NCBI GenBank assembly: GCA_965220055.1
Contig: CBDCPE010000004.1
Location: 2,976,001-3,040,000 of the forward strand
Origin: Bin87 sp965220055
GTDB taxonomy: Bacteria; Chloroflexota; Dehalococcoidia; Lucifugimonadales; UBA3495
DNA: 64,000 nucleotides
Direction: 5' to 3'
Part shown: piece after piece, positions 16,706-25,493 of the stretch
How positions within the stretch are numbered: the stretch's first letter is position 1
Layout: each line of letters opens with the position of its first letter
The notes under the pieces: model-generated
The model's input: only the letters and a program-made list of their open reading frames with translations
Told to the model about the DNA's origin: nothing
Database searches by the model: none
Program-made: the position numbers and the translations under genes

Positions 16706-18274
16706 TTGTCCACACAAGAAGAAGCGGTCACCGACCCGAGTTTGGAAAACCTGCTCCGGCTGCAGGATCAGGCCGCGCTGGGGGGCGGACAGCGTCGCGT
16801 TGACCAGCAGCACCAGCGGGGCAAGATGACGGCCCGCGAGCGGCTCAACGCGCTGATGGACGACGGCACGTTCACGGAGATTGATCGCTTCGTCACCCAC
16901 CGTACCACCGACTTCGGTCTGGCGGACCGGACCTTCCTCGGCGACGCGGTGGTCACAGGCTACGGCAACATCGACGGGCGTCAGGTGTTTGCGTACGCAC
17001 AGGACTTCACGGTGTTCGGTGGATCGCTTTCGGAGGTGGTGGGCCAGAAGATCTGCAAAGTGATGGACCTGGCAGCGAAAACGGGCTGCCCGATGATCGG
17101 CATCTGCGATTCTGGCGGAGCGCGAATCCAGGAAGGGGCGTTGAGCCTGGCCGCCTACGGTGACATTTTCCTGCGGAATACCATGTACTCGGGGGTGGTG
17201 CCGCAGATATCGGTCATCATGGGGCCTTCGGCGGGAGGCGCGGTCTACTCGCCAGCGATCACGGACTTCATCTTCATGGTTCGCGGAACCGGTCAAATGT
17301 ACATCACCGGTCCAGACGTGGTCCGGGCGGTAACCGGCGAAGACGTGACCCATGAACAACTGGGAGGGGCGGACGCCCACGCGGGCCGCAGCGGCGTGGC
17401 GCACTTCGTTCACGATTCAGAGGAAGAGTGCCTGGAGGAACTGCGCCGGTTGATTTCGTTCTTGCCACTGAACAACCTGGACGACCCGCCGGGGTACCGC
17501 TCCGGTGATCCGGTCGACCGCGCTGATGAAGTCCTGCGTGGAATAGTACCGGCGGAGCCGAACCGGCCGTACGACATTCGCGAAATCATCTACAACCTCG
17601 TTGACGATGAGGACTTCATGGAAGTCCAGGCCGGGTACGCGCCAAACGTCGTGGTGGGTTTCGGCAGGATGGCCGGGCGGACGGTGGGATTGGTGGGCAA
17701 CCAGCCGGCATATATGGCGGGAGTGCTGGACATCAACGCGTCGGCCAAGGCGGCACGGTTCGTACGGTTCTGCGACTGCTTCAACGTGCCCCTGGTGACG
17801 CTGGTGGACGTACCGGGTTTCATGCCGGGAACTGAGCAGGAGTACGGAGGCATCATTCGACACGGGGCAAAGCTAATCTACGCCTACGCGGAGGCGACCG
17901 TGCCCAAGGTGGCGTTGATTACGCGCAAAGCATACGGCGGGGCATATATCGTGATGAGCAGCAAGCACCTGCGTTCGGACGTGAACCTCGCCTGGCCCAG
18001 TGCAGAGATCGCCGTCATGGGTCCGGACGGAGCGGTGAACATCATCTACCGCGAGGACATCAGCAACGCGGAGGACCCTGACGCCCGTCGCGCCGAGCTC
18101 ATCGCCGACTACCAGGAGCGGTTCACTAACCCTTATGTCGCCGCCAATCGGGGTTACTTGGACGACGTGATAGATCCGGCGGCGACAAGGCCGACGATCA
18201 TTCGCGCACTGGAAATGCTGCAAAACAAGCGGGACACGCTGCCGGCAAAGAAACATGGGAACATCCCGCTGTAG
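16706..18274 (+). CDS. Acyl-CoA (propionyl-CoA type) carboxylase, carboxyltransferase beta subunit
   Basis: 522 aa from a TTG start with GGAGG 6 nt upstream. Two crotonase-like carboxyltransferase halves: KMTARERLNALMDDGTF, GLADRTFLGDAVVTGYG, ICDSGGARIQEG and GPSAGGAVYSPA (first oxyanion hole) in the N-half; VVGFGRMAGRTVGLVGNQP, LVDVPGFMPGTEQEYGGIIRHGAKL and TRKAYGGAYIVMSSK in the C-half. It transfers carboxyl from biotin to propionyl-CoA or a related acyl-CoA; a decarboxylase beta/alpha subunit (MmdA) is equally compatible. No biotin-carrier or biotin carboxylase gene is adjacent. Confidence 0.88.
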   Translation: MSTQEEAVTDPSLENLLRLQDQAALGGGQRRVDQQHQRGKMTARERLNALMDDGTFTEIDRFVTHRTTDFGLADRTFLGDAVVTGYGNIDGRQVFAYAQDFTVFGGSLSEVVGQKICKVMDLAAKTGCPMIGICDSGGARIQEGALSLAAYGDIFLRNTMYSGVVPQISVIMGPSAGGAVYSPAITDFIFMVRGTGQMYITGPDVVRAVTGEDVTHEQLGGADAHAGRSGVAHFVHDSEEECLEELRRLISFLPLNNLDDPPGYRSGDPVDRADEVLRGIVPAEPNRPYDIREIIYNLVDDEDFMEVQAGYAPNVVVGFGRMAGRTVGLVGNQPAYMAGVLDINASAKAARFVRFCDCFNVPLVTLVDVPGFMPGTEQEYGGIIRHGAKLIYAYAEATVPKVALITRKAYGGAYIVMSSKHLRSDVNLAWPSAEIAVMGPDGAVNIIYREDISNAEDPDARRAELIADYQERFTNPYVAANRGYLDDVIDPAATRPTIIRALEMLQNKRDTLPAKKHGNIPL

Positions 18275-18341
18275 GGATACGAAACCTTGCGCCGTAGGCT
18301 ATCGCCGCCGGCGGGCGAGTTCATTTTCGGAGTGTAACGAC

Positions 18342-19358
18342 ATGGAGTTTGGAGTCTTCTATCAAATCCCCTGCAGCGAAGGCCAAACTTCGGCCGGCCG
18401 GTACGCGGATGCGATGGCGCAGGTGCAATTGGCCGACGAACTTGGTTACGACATAGCGTGGCTGGCCGAACTGCATTTCGCGCGCCGGTTTTCGGTGATG
18501 CCAGCCCCGCTGTTGATGGCGTCGGCGCTTTCGCAAACTACAAAACAGATCAAACTCGGAACGGCGGTGAACCTGCTGCCGCTGCATCACCCATTGCGTA
18601 TAGCGGAAGAGGTGGCGACGCTGGACGTGCTGTCTGGCGGACGCGCCGTGTTCGGCGTCGGGCGAGGATCGAACCCCAACCACTACCGAGGCTACGGAAT
18701 CCCTATCGAGGAACGCAACGACCGTTTCGTCGAAGGGCTGGACTTGGCTTTGCGGGCTTGGAAGGAAGACGTGCTGGACTACGATGGGAAGTACTACCAG
18801 GCCGAAGGAATACGGCTGGAACCCAAGCCCATCCAGCAACCCCATCCACCGGTGTACGTGGCCTCTAACGGTGCCGACACTTTCCCGCTGGTGGGCAGCC
18901 TCGGACACAGCATCCTGGTGACCCCTCTGATCATTACGGTCCAGGGGGTCAGCGACGGGCTGGCCCATTACCGTGACACGCTGGCAGAGCACGGGCACGA
19001 TCAATCGGCTGTGAAGGTGGTGGTCAACGTGCCGGTCTATGTCGGAGAAACACCAGAAGACGCCAGGGCGAGTTTCGCACCAACGGTGAACAACTACTTG
19101 GACACGCTGCGGAGCATGCAGAACAATTCGCGTGGTTCAAGTAGGGCCAGCCAGCTCACCTACGACGGCATATACGACGAGCTGGGAGCGATTGGCGACC
19201 CACAACAGGTTACCAAGCGGCTGAAACAGTTCCAGGAGCTTTATCAACCCCAAGAGTTCATGTGTTGGTTCAACATCGGCGGAATGCTGACCAACGAAGA
19301 AGTCGGGCGGTCGATGCGGCTGTTCGCCGAAGAGGTGATGCCGCACTTTCGAGGCTGA
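18342..19358 (+). CDS. LLM-class (luciferase-like) flavin-dependent oxidoreductase
   Basis: 338 aa from the ATG at 18342 (CGGAG about 10 nt upstream). Bacterial-luciferase-like TIM barrel: MEFGVFYQIP, LADELGYDIAWLAELHF, GTAVNLLPLHHPLRIAEEVATLDVLSGGR and VFGVGRGSNPNHYRGYG, with the C-terminal RSMRLFAEEVMPHF. Family members are FMN- or F420-dependent monooxygenases or reductases; substrate unknown. Starts 67 nt after the carboxylase gene. Its TGA overlaps the rarA start (TGATG). A second, more distant LLM gene is at 61.3 kb. Confidence 0.87.
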   Translation: MEFGVFYQIPCSEGQTSAGRYADAMAQVQLADELGYDIAWLAELHFARRFSVMPAPLLMASALSQTTKQIKLGTAVNLLPLHHPLRIAEEVATLDVLSGGRAVFGVGRGSNPNHYRGYGIPIEERNDRFVEGLDLALRAWKEDVLDYDGKYYQAEGIRLEPKPIQQPHPPVYVASNGADTFPLVGSLGHSILVTPLIITVQGVSDGLAHYRDTLAEHGHDQSAVKVVVNVPVYVGETPEDARASFAPTVNNYLDTLRSMQNNSRGSSRASQLTYDGIYDELGAIGDPQQVTKRLKQFQELYQPQEFMCWFNIGGMLTNEEVGRSMRLFAEEVMPHFRG

Positions 19359-20707
19359 TGATGACTGGCCGGCGAAATGCCGGCGGGCTTTTTGAGCACG
19401 GGCGTGAGAGCTACGCCCGGGAAACGGCCCCGCTGGCGGAGCGTATGAGGCCTGCCACCTTCGACGAATTCGTCGGGCAGGAGCACATCCTTGCCGAGGA
19501 TCGGGTCTTGCGGCGCGCCATCGAAATCGACCGGGTGCCGTCCATCCTGTTTTGGGGGCCACCGGGCTCCGGCAAGACGACACTGGCCCGGCTGATCGCC
19601 ACCACGACCCAGTCGTACTTCGAACCGGTCAGCGCGGTTTCGGCTGGGGTGGCCGATCTGCGCAAGGCGGTGGCCGGGGCGCAGGAACGCCAGGCCCTCT
19701 ACCAGCAGGCCACGATCTTGTTCGTTGACGAGATTCACCGTTTCAACAAGGCGCAACAGGACGTGATCCTGCCCCACGTCGAAGACGGAACGATCACGTT
19801 CATCGGGGCAACCACCGAGAACCCCTCGTTCGAGGTCAATGCTCCGTTGCTTTCCCGGTGCCGGGTGTTCACGCTGAACGCCCTTGATGACGACGCAGTC
19901 ACGGTCATCATCGAACGAGCGCTTAAGGACAACCTTCGCGGTCTGGCAGCGCTGGCGCCGCGACTGGAACCGGAGGCGATGGCTCACCTGGTCAACATCG
20001 CCAATGGTGACGCACGGATAGCGTTGAACGCGCTGGAGATGGCGGTGGTGGCCGCGGAGGCGGAGAAAAGCGGCGAGCGCCGCATCACGGTGGACGGCAT
20101 TGCGGATGCCCTGCAACGGCGAACCCCACAGTACGATAAGGCGGGCGACAACCACTACGACACGATTTCGGCCTTCATCAAGTCGGTTCGCGGGTCATCC
20201 CCGGATGGCGCTCTCTACTGGCTGGCACGGATGCTGGAAGCCGGCGAGGACCCGATGTTCATCGCCCGGCGACTGGTGATACTTGCGGCGGAGGACATCG
20301 GCTTGGCCAACCCGGGAGCATTGCCGGTGGCGGTTGCGGCGCAACAAGCGGTGCACTTCGTGGGTCTGCCCGAGGGGCGCATCCCCCTGGCGGAGGCGAC
20401 GGTCTACCTGGCAACATCGCCGAAGAGCAACGCGGCATACATGGGCCTGGAACGCGCGCTGGACGACGTGCGCGGGCGGCCCCACGAGCCCGTGCCGCTG
20501 CACCTGCGGAACGCGGTGACGGGCCTGATGCGGGGAATGGGGTACGGCGCGGCGTACAAGTACAGCCACGACTACGAGGGACACTTCGAGACGCAGGAAT
20601 ATTTGCCGCCCGAGTTGTCCGATCGGAAGTACTATGAGCCATCGGACCAGGGTTCGGAAGCGGCGATTGCCGAACGGTTGCGCCGGTGGTGGGGCGATGG
20701 CCGCTAG
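19358..20707 (+). CDS. rarA: Replication-associated recombination protein A (RarA/MgsA AAA+ ATPase)
   Basis: 449 aa. AAA+ clamp-loader-like ATPase acting at stalled replication forks. PLAERMRPATFDEFVGQEHIL, Walker A GPPGSGKTT, Walker B ILFVDEIHRFNKAQQD, sensor-1 GATTENPSFE and LSRCRVF; C-terminal RarA domain with YDTISAFIKSVRGSSPDGALYWLARML, EDIGLANP and GMGYGAAYKYSHDYEGHF. The start ATG overlaps the stop of the upstream flavoprotein gene by one base, so translation is coupled. Confidence 0.95.
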   Translation: MMTGRRNAGGLFEHGRESYARETAPLAERMRPATFDEFVGQEHILAEDRVLRRAIEIDRVPSILFWGPPGSGKTTLARLIATTTQSYFEPVSAVSAGVADLRKAVAGAQERQALYQQATILFVDEIHRFNKAQQDVILPHVEDGTITFIGATTENPSFEVNAPLLSRCRVFTLNALDDDAVTVIIERALKDNLRGLAALAPRLEPEAMAHLVNIANGDARIALNALEMAVVAAEAEKSGERRITVDGIADALQRRTPQYDKAGDNHYDTISAFIKSVRGSSPDGALYWLARMLEAGEDPMFIARRLVILAAEDIGLANPGALPVAVAAQQAVHFVGLPEGRIPLAEATVYLATSPKSNAAYMGLERALDDVRGRPHEPVPLHLRNAVTGLMRGMGYGAAYKYSHDYEGHFETQEYLPPELSDRKYYEPSDQGSEAAIAERLRRWWGDGR

Positions 20708-20725
20708 AGCGAAACAGCCATAACT

Positions 20726-21313
20726 TCAGGTGGGCCAGGCCGGCGGCAAGGGCCCCGTTCCATTGGGGCGAGCCGGAACCTGTTGCCAGGGCACGGGCGG
20801 ATCCGGATCGGCGGATGCGGGCTGTAGTTCGATCTGCCAAACGCCGTCATCGAGCCATTGGCCGTGCTTGTATCCCACTTTTTAGTAGGTAGCAATTTGA
20901 CGCATGCCCATGGACTCGTGCAGGGCGATGCTGGCGGGATTGGGAATGGTGATGGTGGCGATCGCCACGCAGTAGCCCTGAATTGCCAGGGACCGAAAGA
21001 GGGCCGTATAGAGAGAACGTCCAATTCCGCAGCGGTGGTACTCGGGGTGCACGTACATGGTCAATTCGCACGACCACTGATAACCGGCGCGCGTCTTGAA
21101 CGGGCTGGCGTAAGCGTAGCCCGCGATTTCGCCATCGTTGCCGCATACCAGCCACGGCATACGCTCCGAGACGGAGCGTATGCGACCGCGGAATTCGGCC
21201 AGCGACGGCGGTTCGGATTCATATGAAATGATCGTTTCACGGACCACGGGAGCGTAGACCGTGAGCATTTGCTCGGCGTCGGATTCGGAAGCGAGGCGGA
21301 TCCGAGCGGACAT
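20726..21313 (-). pseudogene. Phosphinothricin-type GNAT N-acetyltransferase with a premature stop
   Basis: From the ATG at 21313 (GGAG 6 nt upstream) the frame encodes a PAT/bar-like acetyltransferase: IRLASESDAEQMLTVY, YAYASPFKTRAGYQW, the acetyl-CoA loop HRCGIGRSLYTAL and SIALHESMGMRQIATY. An in-frame TAA at 20882-20884 interrupts it, but the same frame continues with KVGYKHGQWLDDGVWQIEL, the conserved C-terminus of the family, to a TGA at 20726. A single substitution therefore truncates the enzyme by 52 codons and removes a conserved helix-strand. The truncated product is probably inactive. Confidence 0.8.
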
Positions 21314-21415
21314 GAAACTCCGGTGGAATATGAACCACGGTGGTGGAATGGGTATGGGCGGTTGGACCCGCAGACCTGAAGACACTGGGATTGGTGTGAC
21401 GGACCTGGATGGCGA

Positions 21416-22345
21416 TCAAGGCGAGGTATATACGTGCAGCAATTGGGACACTGATAGATTGGGGCGCAGCTTCCGATCTATCACGACCCTGACCTGCCAA
21501 CCAACGAAGGTGTGGTGCGCCAGGACCGTAGGCATGAGCGGGTCGGGCACCGTCAAGCGAAAGGCCCAGTCGGTTTCCTCCTTGGCGGCGAGGATCGCGG
21601 GCCGCTGCAAGACCTCGCAGCGTTCGATGACCCTGGCCTGCTTGCTTCCCGAACGTTCCCAACGCATCAGCTCGACGCGCAACTCGCGCGCTTTGAAATC
21701 CGAGCGGGCTTTGACCGAAAGGCTGCCGGATACGGTCCCGCCGTTGGCCGCCTGCGCCGAGTCCAGGGACAAATCAAGAATGACATTGCGATAAGTTCTG
21801 ATGGCCTGGAGCTCTTCGGACAGCGGTTCACCGCCCGACTGGGCGACGCCGGAGCGGCTGAAAACGACCAGTTCCTGCTCGCAGTGGGCCGCCCGCCTCC
21901 GGGCAAAATCAGCCAACCATCCGTCACCCGCTGGCAGCCAGTCGGCGCGGGTCAATATCGACGCTGACAGTTCCCACGAGATGCGGGCATACTTTCCCTT
22001 GACCGTCGGCGGGGCCGCGTCCGGCAACTTGAGGCGCACCGGGTACCGTCGCGGCACGCCTTCTTCCATCGCCACGTCTTCCGCGAACACCTCATCAATA
22101 TGAGCGGGGCCGCCGGGGTTTCTGGACCCCCGACGGCCGGGCAGCATCATCTGGGGTACGGCGTCGCGAGCGGAATCGACCCGCAACAACTCGATCTTGG
22201 ACAACCGCAGTAGGCCCAGGGCCGCCACGAAAGAAACGTGAGGGGTTACCTGAACCTCGACATCCAGAATGTCCCCGGCGTAAAGCGGACGTGAGTCAAT
22301 AGCTACGCTGATATCGGCGGTGGGCGATGCGGATTGCCGGAGCAT
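21416..22345 (-). CDS. Arrestin-like fold protein
   Basis: 309 aa from the ATG at 22345; the start is uncertain because no strong ribosome site is present. Two beta-sandwich halves of arrestin/Spo0M type are suggested: residues about 1-150 with DSRPLYAGDILDVEVQV, YPVRLKLPDAAPPTVKGKYARISWELSASI; and about 190-309 with VSGSLSVKARSDFKARELRVELMRWE, ETDWAFRLTVPDPLMPT and GWQVRVVIDRKL. No catalytic motif or membrane segment. Bacterial members are poorly characterised; a scaffolding role is inference. It lies 55 nt downstream of the isochorismatase-fold gene on the same strand. Confidence 0.6.
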   Translation of the reverse strand: MLRQSASPTADISVAIDSRPLYAGDILDVEVQVTPHVSFVAALGLLRLSKIELLRVDSARDAVPQMMLPGRRGSRNPGGPAHIDEVFAEDVAMEEGVPRRYPVRLKLPDAAPPTVKGKYARISWELSASILTRADWLPAGDGWLADFARRRAAHCEQELVVFSRSGVAQSGGEPLSEELQAIRTYRNVILDLSLDSAQAANGGTVSGSLSVKARSDFKARELRVELMRWERSGSKQARVIERCEVLQRPAILAAKEETDWAFRLTVPDPLMPTVLAHHTFVGWQVRVVIDRKLRPNLSVSQLLHVYTSP

Positions 22346-22400
22346 GAGGCAAAAACCGGCTCCATCGTCGACGAACGACGCGAGCGGCGTCCCAGCAGTT

Positions 22401-22991
22401 TCAGGAGGAGCGGATCGCCGTAATGGCCTCGTCAGCGGATACGATGTCCGCCTGGCGGTTGAGGATACGGCCGATGAGAAAGTCGTGCACGTCCGGCTCG
22501 CTGTCGGCGCAGCAGTCCTCCACGATATAAAGGCGATAATCGCGGTCGGCGGCCAAGCGGGTGGTGGACAGTACGACACCACTGGTCGCATATCCCAGCA
22601 AGATGATGGTGTCGATATTGTTTGCCGTCAGCGCAACGTCCAAGCCTGTGCCAAAAAGCGCATTGACCCGGTGTTTGCCCACGACCACGTCGCCGTCGAG
22701 CGGGCGGACATCCGGGTGGATGATGGAAACCGGGTCAAATACCGCCGGCTGACCCGAGGCTTTGCGGGCGCTGAACGTCTTGTTGCGCTGGCTGATTTCG
22801 GGATAACCGGGCCGGAAAACCGTGGCGCAGTAGCAGACCATCAACCCACCCTCACGGGCGGCTGCTTGCAGGCCGACCGTGCGCGCTACCACGCCGCGAT
22901 CCACGGCGTGGGGCAGGTTGCCCATGGCGTCGGCGTAGAAGTCGGCGATGAGGAGGGCGGTGGTTTCTCGGTCGATCGTAAAGTCAGCCAT
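22401..22991 (-). CDS. Isochorismatase-fold cysteine-hydrolase family protein lacking the catalytic Cys
   Basis: 196 aa. Rossmann-like isochorismatase fold with the catalytic Asp (IADFYAD, D17) and Lys (VVVGKHRVNAL, K106). The nucleophile motif, normally GxxTxxCVxxT, reads GYATSGVVLST, with Val139 where Cys is expected. The C-terminus (IVEDCCADSEPDVH) does contain Cys, but not in the loop position. The active chemistry is therefore uncertain; it may bind ligand or use another residue. Starts 9 nt after the threonine aldolase stop, so it is in the same operon. Confidence 0.8.
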   Translation of the reverse strand: MADFTIDRETTALLIADFYADAMGNLPHAVDRGVVARTVGLQAAAREGGLMVCYCATVFRPGYPEISQRNKTFSARKASGQPAVFDPVSIIHPDVRPLDGDVVVGKHRVNALFGTGLDVALTANNIDTIILLGYATSGVVLSTTRLAADRDYRLYIVEDCCADSEPDVHDFLIGRILNRQADIVSADEAITAIRSS

Positions 22992-23000
22992 GGCAGTCCC

Positions 23001-24059
23001 CTAGTTGGCGGCGGCCAGACGGCGCGCGGTCCCATTAACGCGGGCGACCGCTTCGTCCACGTCGGCGGAGGAGATGTGCCGGTGGGTCACCATTCGGAGT
23101 GATTGCTCGCGGCTGTGGCTGACCAGGACACCGTCCTCTCGCAGGGCGGCAATGACCTCGCGGGCCTCGCCGACTTTCTCGCGATCGACCTCGAAAATGA
23201 CGATGTTGGTGTGGATGCTGTCTGGATCGACTGCCAGGCCGTCGATATCGGCGAGGCCGGCGGCCAACCGGCGGGCATTGGCGTGATCGTCGGCGAGGCG
23301 CTCAACCATCGTATCGAGGGCGACAAGGCCGGCCGCGGCGAGAACACCGGCCTGGCGCATGCCTCCGCCTACCATCTTGCGCCACTTGCGGGCGCGGGTG
23401 ATGAACTCTTCCGAGCCGCAGAGCACGGAACCTACCGGACAGGACAAAGCCTTGGAGAGGCAAAAACTCACGTCGTCAACGTCTTTGGTGAGCTCGGCCA
23501 CCGGAACCTCAAGGGCCACTGCGGCGTTGAAGATGCGCGCGCCATCCAGGTGTACCGCCGCACCCGCGGCGTGGGCGACGTCAACGACTTCCCTGGTGTC
23601 CTGCGGGGTCATCACGCCGCCGCTGCAGCGATTGTGAGTGTTCTCCAGGCACACCAGGGTGGTGGCCGGAACGTGGATGTTGGAAGCGTCGCGGACGGCC
23701 GCTGCCACATCCTCCGCCGCGATACGCCCGTTGGAGGCGTTGGGGACGAGGCGGATCTGGGCGCCGGCCAGGGCGGTGGGTCCAGCGGACTCGTTCCAGA
23801 ACATGTGGGCTTCCTGGCCCATGATCATCTCATCGCCGCGACTGCACCAGGTGAGAGCGGCGATCAGGTTGCTCATGGTGCCGCTGGCGGTCAGGAGGCC
23901 TGCCTCCTGACCCAGCAACTCGGCGGCACGTTCCTGAAGAGCGTTGATCGAGGGATCTTCCCCGAAAACATCATCGCCGACTTCGGCTTCGGCCATCGCC
24001 CGGCGCATCTCGTCGGTGGGGTGGGTAACGGTGTCGCTGCGCAGGTCGATGACAGCCAT
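23001..24059 (-). CDS. ltaE: Low-specificity L-threonine aldolase
   Basis: 352 aa. PLP-dependent fold-type I enzyme cleaving threonine/allo-threonine to glycine and acetaldehyde. DLRSDTVTHPTDEMRRAM, GDDVFGEDP, LLTASGTMSNLIA, the PLP ring-stacking EAHMFWNE region, HLDGARIFNAAVAL and the Schiff-base Lys203 in SFCLSKALSCPVGS, followed by RKWRKMVGGGMRQAG. First gene of a leftward operon with the isochorismatase-fold and arrestin-like genes; divergent from the hydrolase at 24225. Confidence 0.93.
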   Translation of the reverse strand: MAVIDLRSDTVTHPTDEMRRAMAEAEVGDDVFGEDPSINALQERAAELLGQEAGLLTASGTMSNLIAALTWCSRGDEMIMGQEAHMFWNESAGPTALAGAQIRLVPNASNGRIAAEDVAAAVRDASNIHVPATTLVCLENTHNRCSGGVMTPQDTREVVDVAHAAGAAVHLDGARIFNAAVALEVPVAELTKDVDDVSFCLSKALSCPVGSVLCGSEEFITRARKWRKMVGGGMRQAGVLAAAGLVALDTMVERLADDHANARRLAAGLADIDGLAVDPDSIHTNIVIFEVDREKVGEAREVIAALREDGVLVSHSREQSLRMVTHRHISSADVDEAVARVNGTARRLAAAN

Positions 24060-24224
24060 GGAGCCTCCAAAGTCGGTAGATATTCTCGGTTTGGGCCGCA
24101 GGATTCCGGGGCCGGCGCCATTCTAGCACAACGGATAATGGCGGCTGCCGGGTCACCCATTCTCGGAACCTGCTATCATGTTTGCACCTACAGTATCAGC
24201 ACAAATTTAGCCGGAGGCGGCAAC

Positions 24225-24869
24225 ATGCGACAAAGCGCGGTCAGTTTCATAGCCAAGGGAATGACCTTCGAGGGCATCATCGGTTTGCCGGACGGCGAGG
24301 GGCCGTTTCCCGGCGTGGTGATGTGTCATCCACACCCGCTGAACGGCGGAAGCATGGACAACAACGTGGTGGCAGCCGTCACCTTCGGGCTGGCCGACGC
24401 CGGCATCGCGTCGCTGCGGTTCAACTTCCGCGGTGTGGGTAACAGCCAGGGCGAACACGCGCAAGGGGGAAAGGAACACGAAGAGACGCTGGTGGCAATG
24501 GACTTCCTGGGAGCCTTGCCTGACGTGAACGACGACCGGATCGGGCTGGGCGGCTATTCTTTCAGCACGCGAGTCATCTGCGCGCACAAGCAGTTGTACC
24601 AGAAGCCCAGGGCCATCGCCCTTGTAGCTCCGTCCCTGGAAGCAATCACCGACAGCCCGCTCCAGTCGGACAAGACGCCGCGCATGATTATCACCGGCGA
24701 CCGGGACCGGCTGGTCAACTCCGACGGCGTCGACGAGCAGCTGGGCAAGTTCAACCCTCCCGCCGATTATCACGTGGTGGCCGGCGCCGACCACTTCTGG
24801 GTGGGGCAGGAGCATCAAATGGCTGAAAAGGTGGTGCAATTCTTCGTGGACCATTTGGCCAAACCATAA
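24225..24869 (+). CDS. Alpha/beta hydrolase (COG2945-like)
   Basis: 214 aa from the ATG at 24225 (GGAGG 7 nt upstream). Motifs typical of this small cytoplasmic hydrolase family: CHPHPLNGGSMDNNVV, LRFNFRGVGNSQGEH, the nucleophile elbow GGYSFST (Ser112), acid in TGDRDRLV and the catalytic His in AGADHFW. Substrate unknown; relatives are called dienelactone-hydrolase-like or KANL3/Tex30-like. It is followed 3 nt later by lspA, so the two are co-transcribed. Confidence 0.85.
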   Translation: MRQSAVSFIAKGMTFEGIIGLPDGEGPFPGVVMCHPHPLNGGSMDNNVVAAVTFGLADAGIASLRFNFRGVGNSQGEHAQGGKEHEETLVAMDFLGALPDVNDDRIGLGGYSFSTRVICAHKQLYQKPRAIALVAPSLEAITDSPLQSDKTPRMIITGDRDRLVNSDGVDEQLGKFNPPADYHVVAGADHFWVGQEHQMAEKVVQFFVDHLAKP

Positions 24870-24872
24870 CCC

Positions 24873-25493
24873 ATGTCCCGGTCGCGGAGAGATCAAACGC
24901 CGATTTATCGGGACTGGACCCTGCTGCAGCTGGCGGCGTTAGCCCTGGCCCTGGACCAACTGACCAAGTTTGTGGTGCGGCAGACTCTGGAGTGGCATTA
25001 CTCTTGGCCGGCATACGGCTTTTTTCGCTTTACCCACGTGCAAAACACGGGCAGCGCCTTCGGACTGTTCCAGGACCAGAACCTTCCGTTACTGATCGTT
25101 TCCCTGGTCGGCGTGGCGGTGCTGGCGTACATCTACCGGAGCCAGGAACGGCCCGGCCTCCTGATGCGAGTCAGCATCGCGCTGATGCTGGGCGGGGCAT
25201 TGGGAAACCTCTTTGACCGGATGTGGCAGGGCCATGTGACCGATTTCATCGACATTGGACCATGGCCGGTGTTCAACTTGGCCGACTCTTCCATAGTGGT
25301 CGGGTTGATCATCATGGCCTGGGTGTTGGTGGTGAATCGGGACCAATCCGCCAGAGCTGTTGCGGATAACCCGCCCGCCTACGCAACCTGCCCGGTGTGC
25401 GACGGCATTATGATCAGCCTGCCCAACGGAGCGCGCTGCGCGGACTGCGGTGTTCGGGAGCGCATCCTCGTATCCCAGGAGCGCGGGCGGTGA
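24873..25493 (+). CDS. lspA: Lipoprotein signal peptidase (signal peptidase II) with C-terminal zinc-ribbon-like tail
   Basis: 206 aa, about 40 longer than usual. Four hydrophobic segments and the aspartyl-protease motifs are present: LALDQLTKFVV, NTGSAFGLF, GALGNLFDRMWQGHVTDFI and FNLADSSI. It cleaves prolipoproteins in the inner membrane after diacylglyceryl modification. After the last membrane segment comes a tail with CPVC (about residue 168) and CADC, spaced as in a two-knuckle zinc ribbon. The stop overlaps the rluD start (GTGA). Confidence 0.93.
   Translation: MSRSRRDQTPIYRDWTLLQLAALALALDQLTKFVVRQTLEWHYSWPAYGFFRFTHVQNTGSAFGLFQDQNLPLLIVSLVGVAVLAYIYRSQERPGLLMRVSIALMLGGALGNLFDRMWQGHVTDFIDIGPWPVFNLADSSIVVGLIIMAWVLVVNRDQSARAVADNPPAYATCPVCDGIMISLPNGARCADCGVRERILVSQERGR

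Noticed and set aside
23103..24224. Long + strand open frame ahead of the hydrolase start
   Set aside because: Antisense to the threonine aldolase gene; the hydrolase starts at 24225 with its own GGAGG site.
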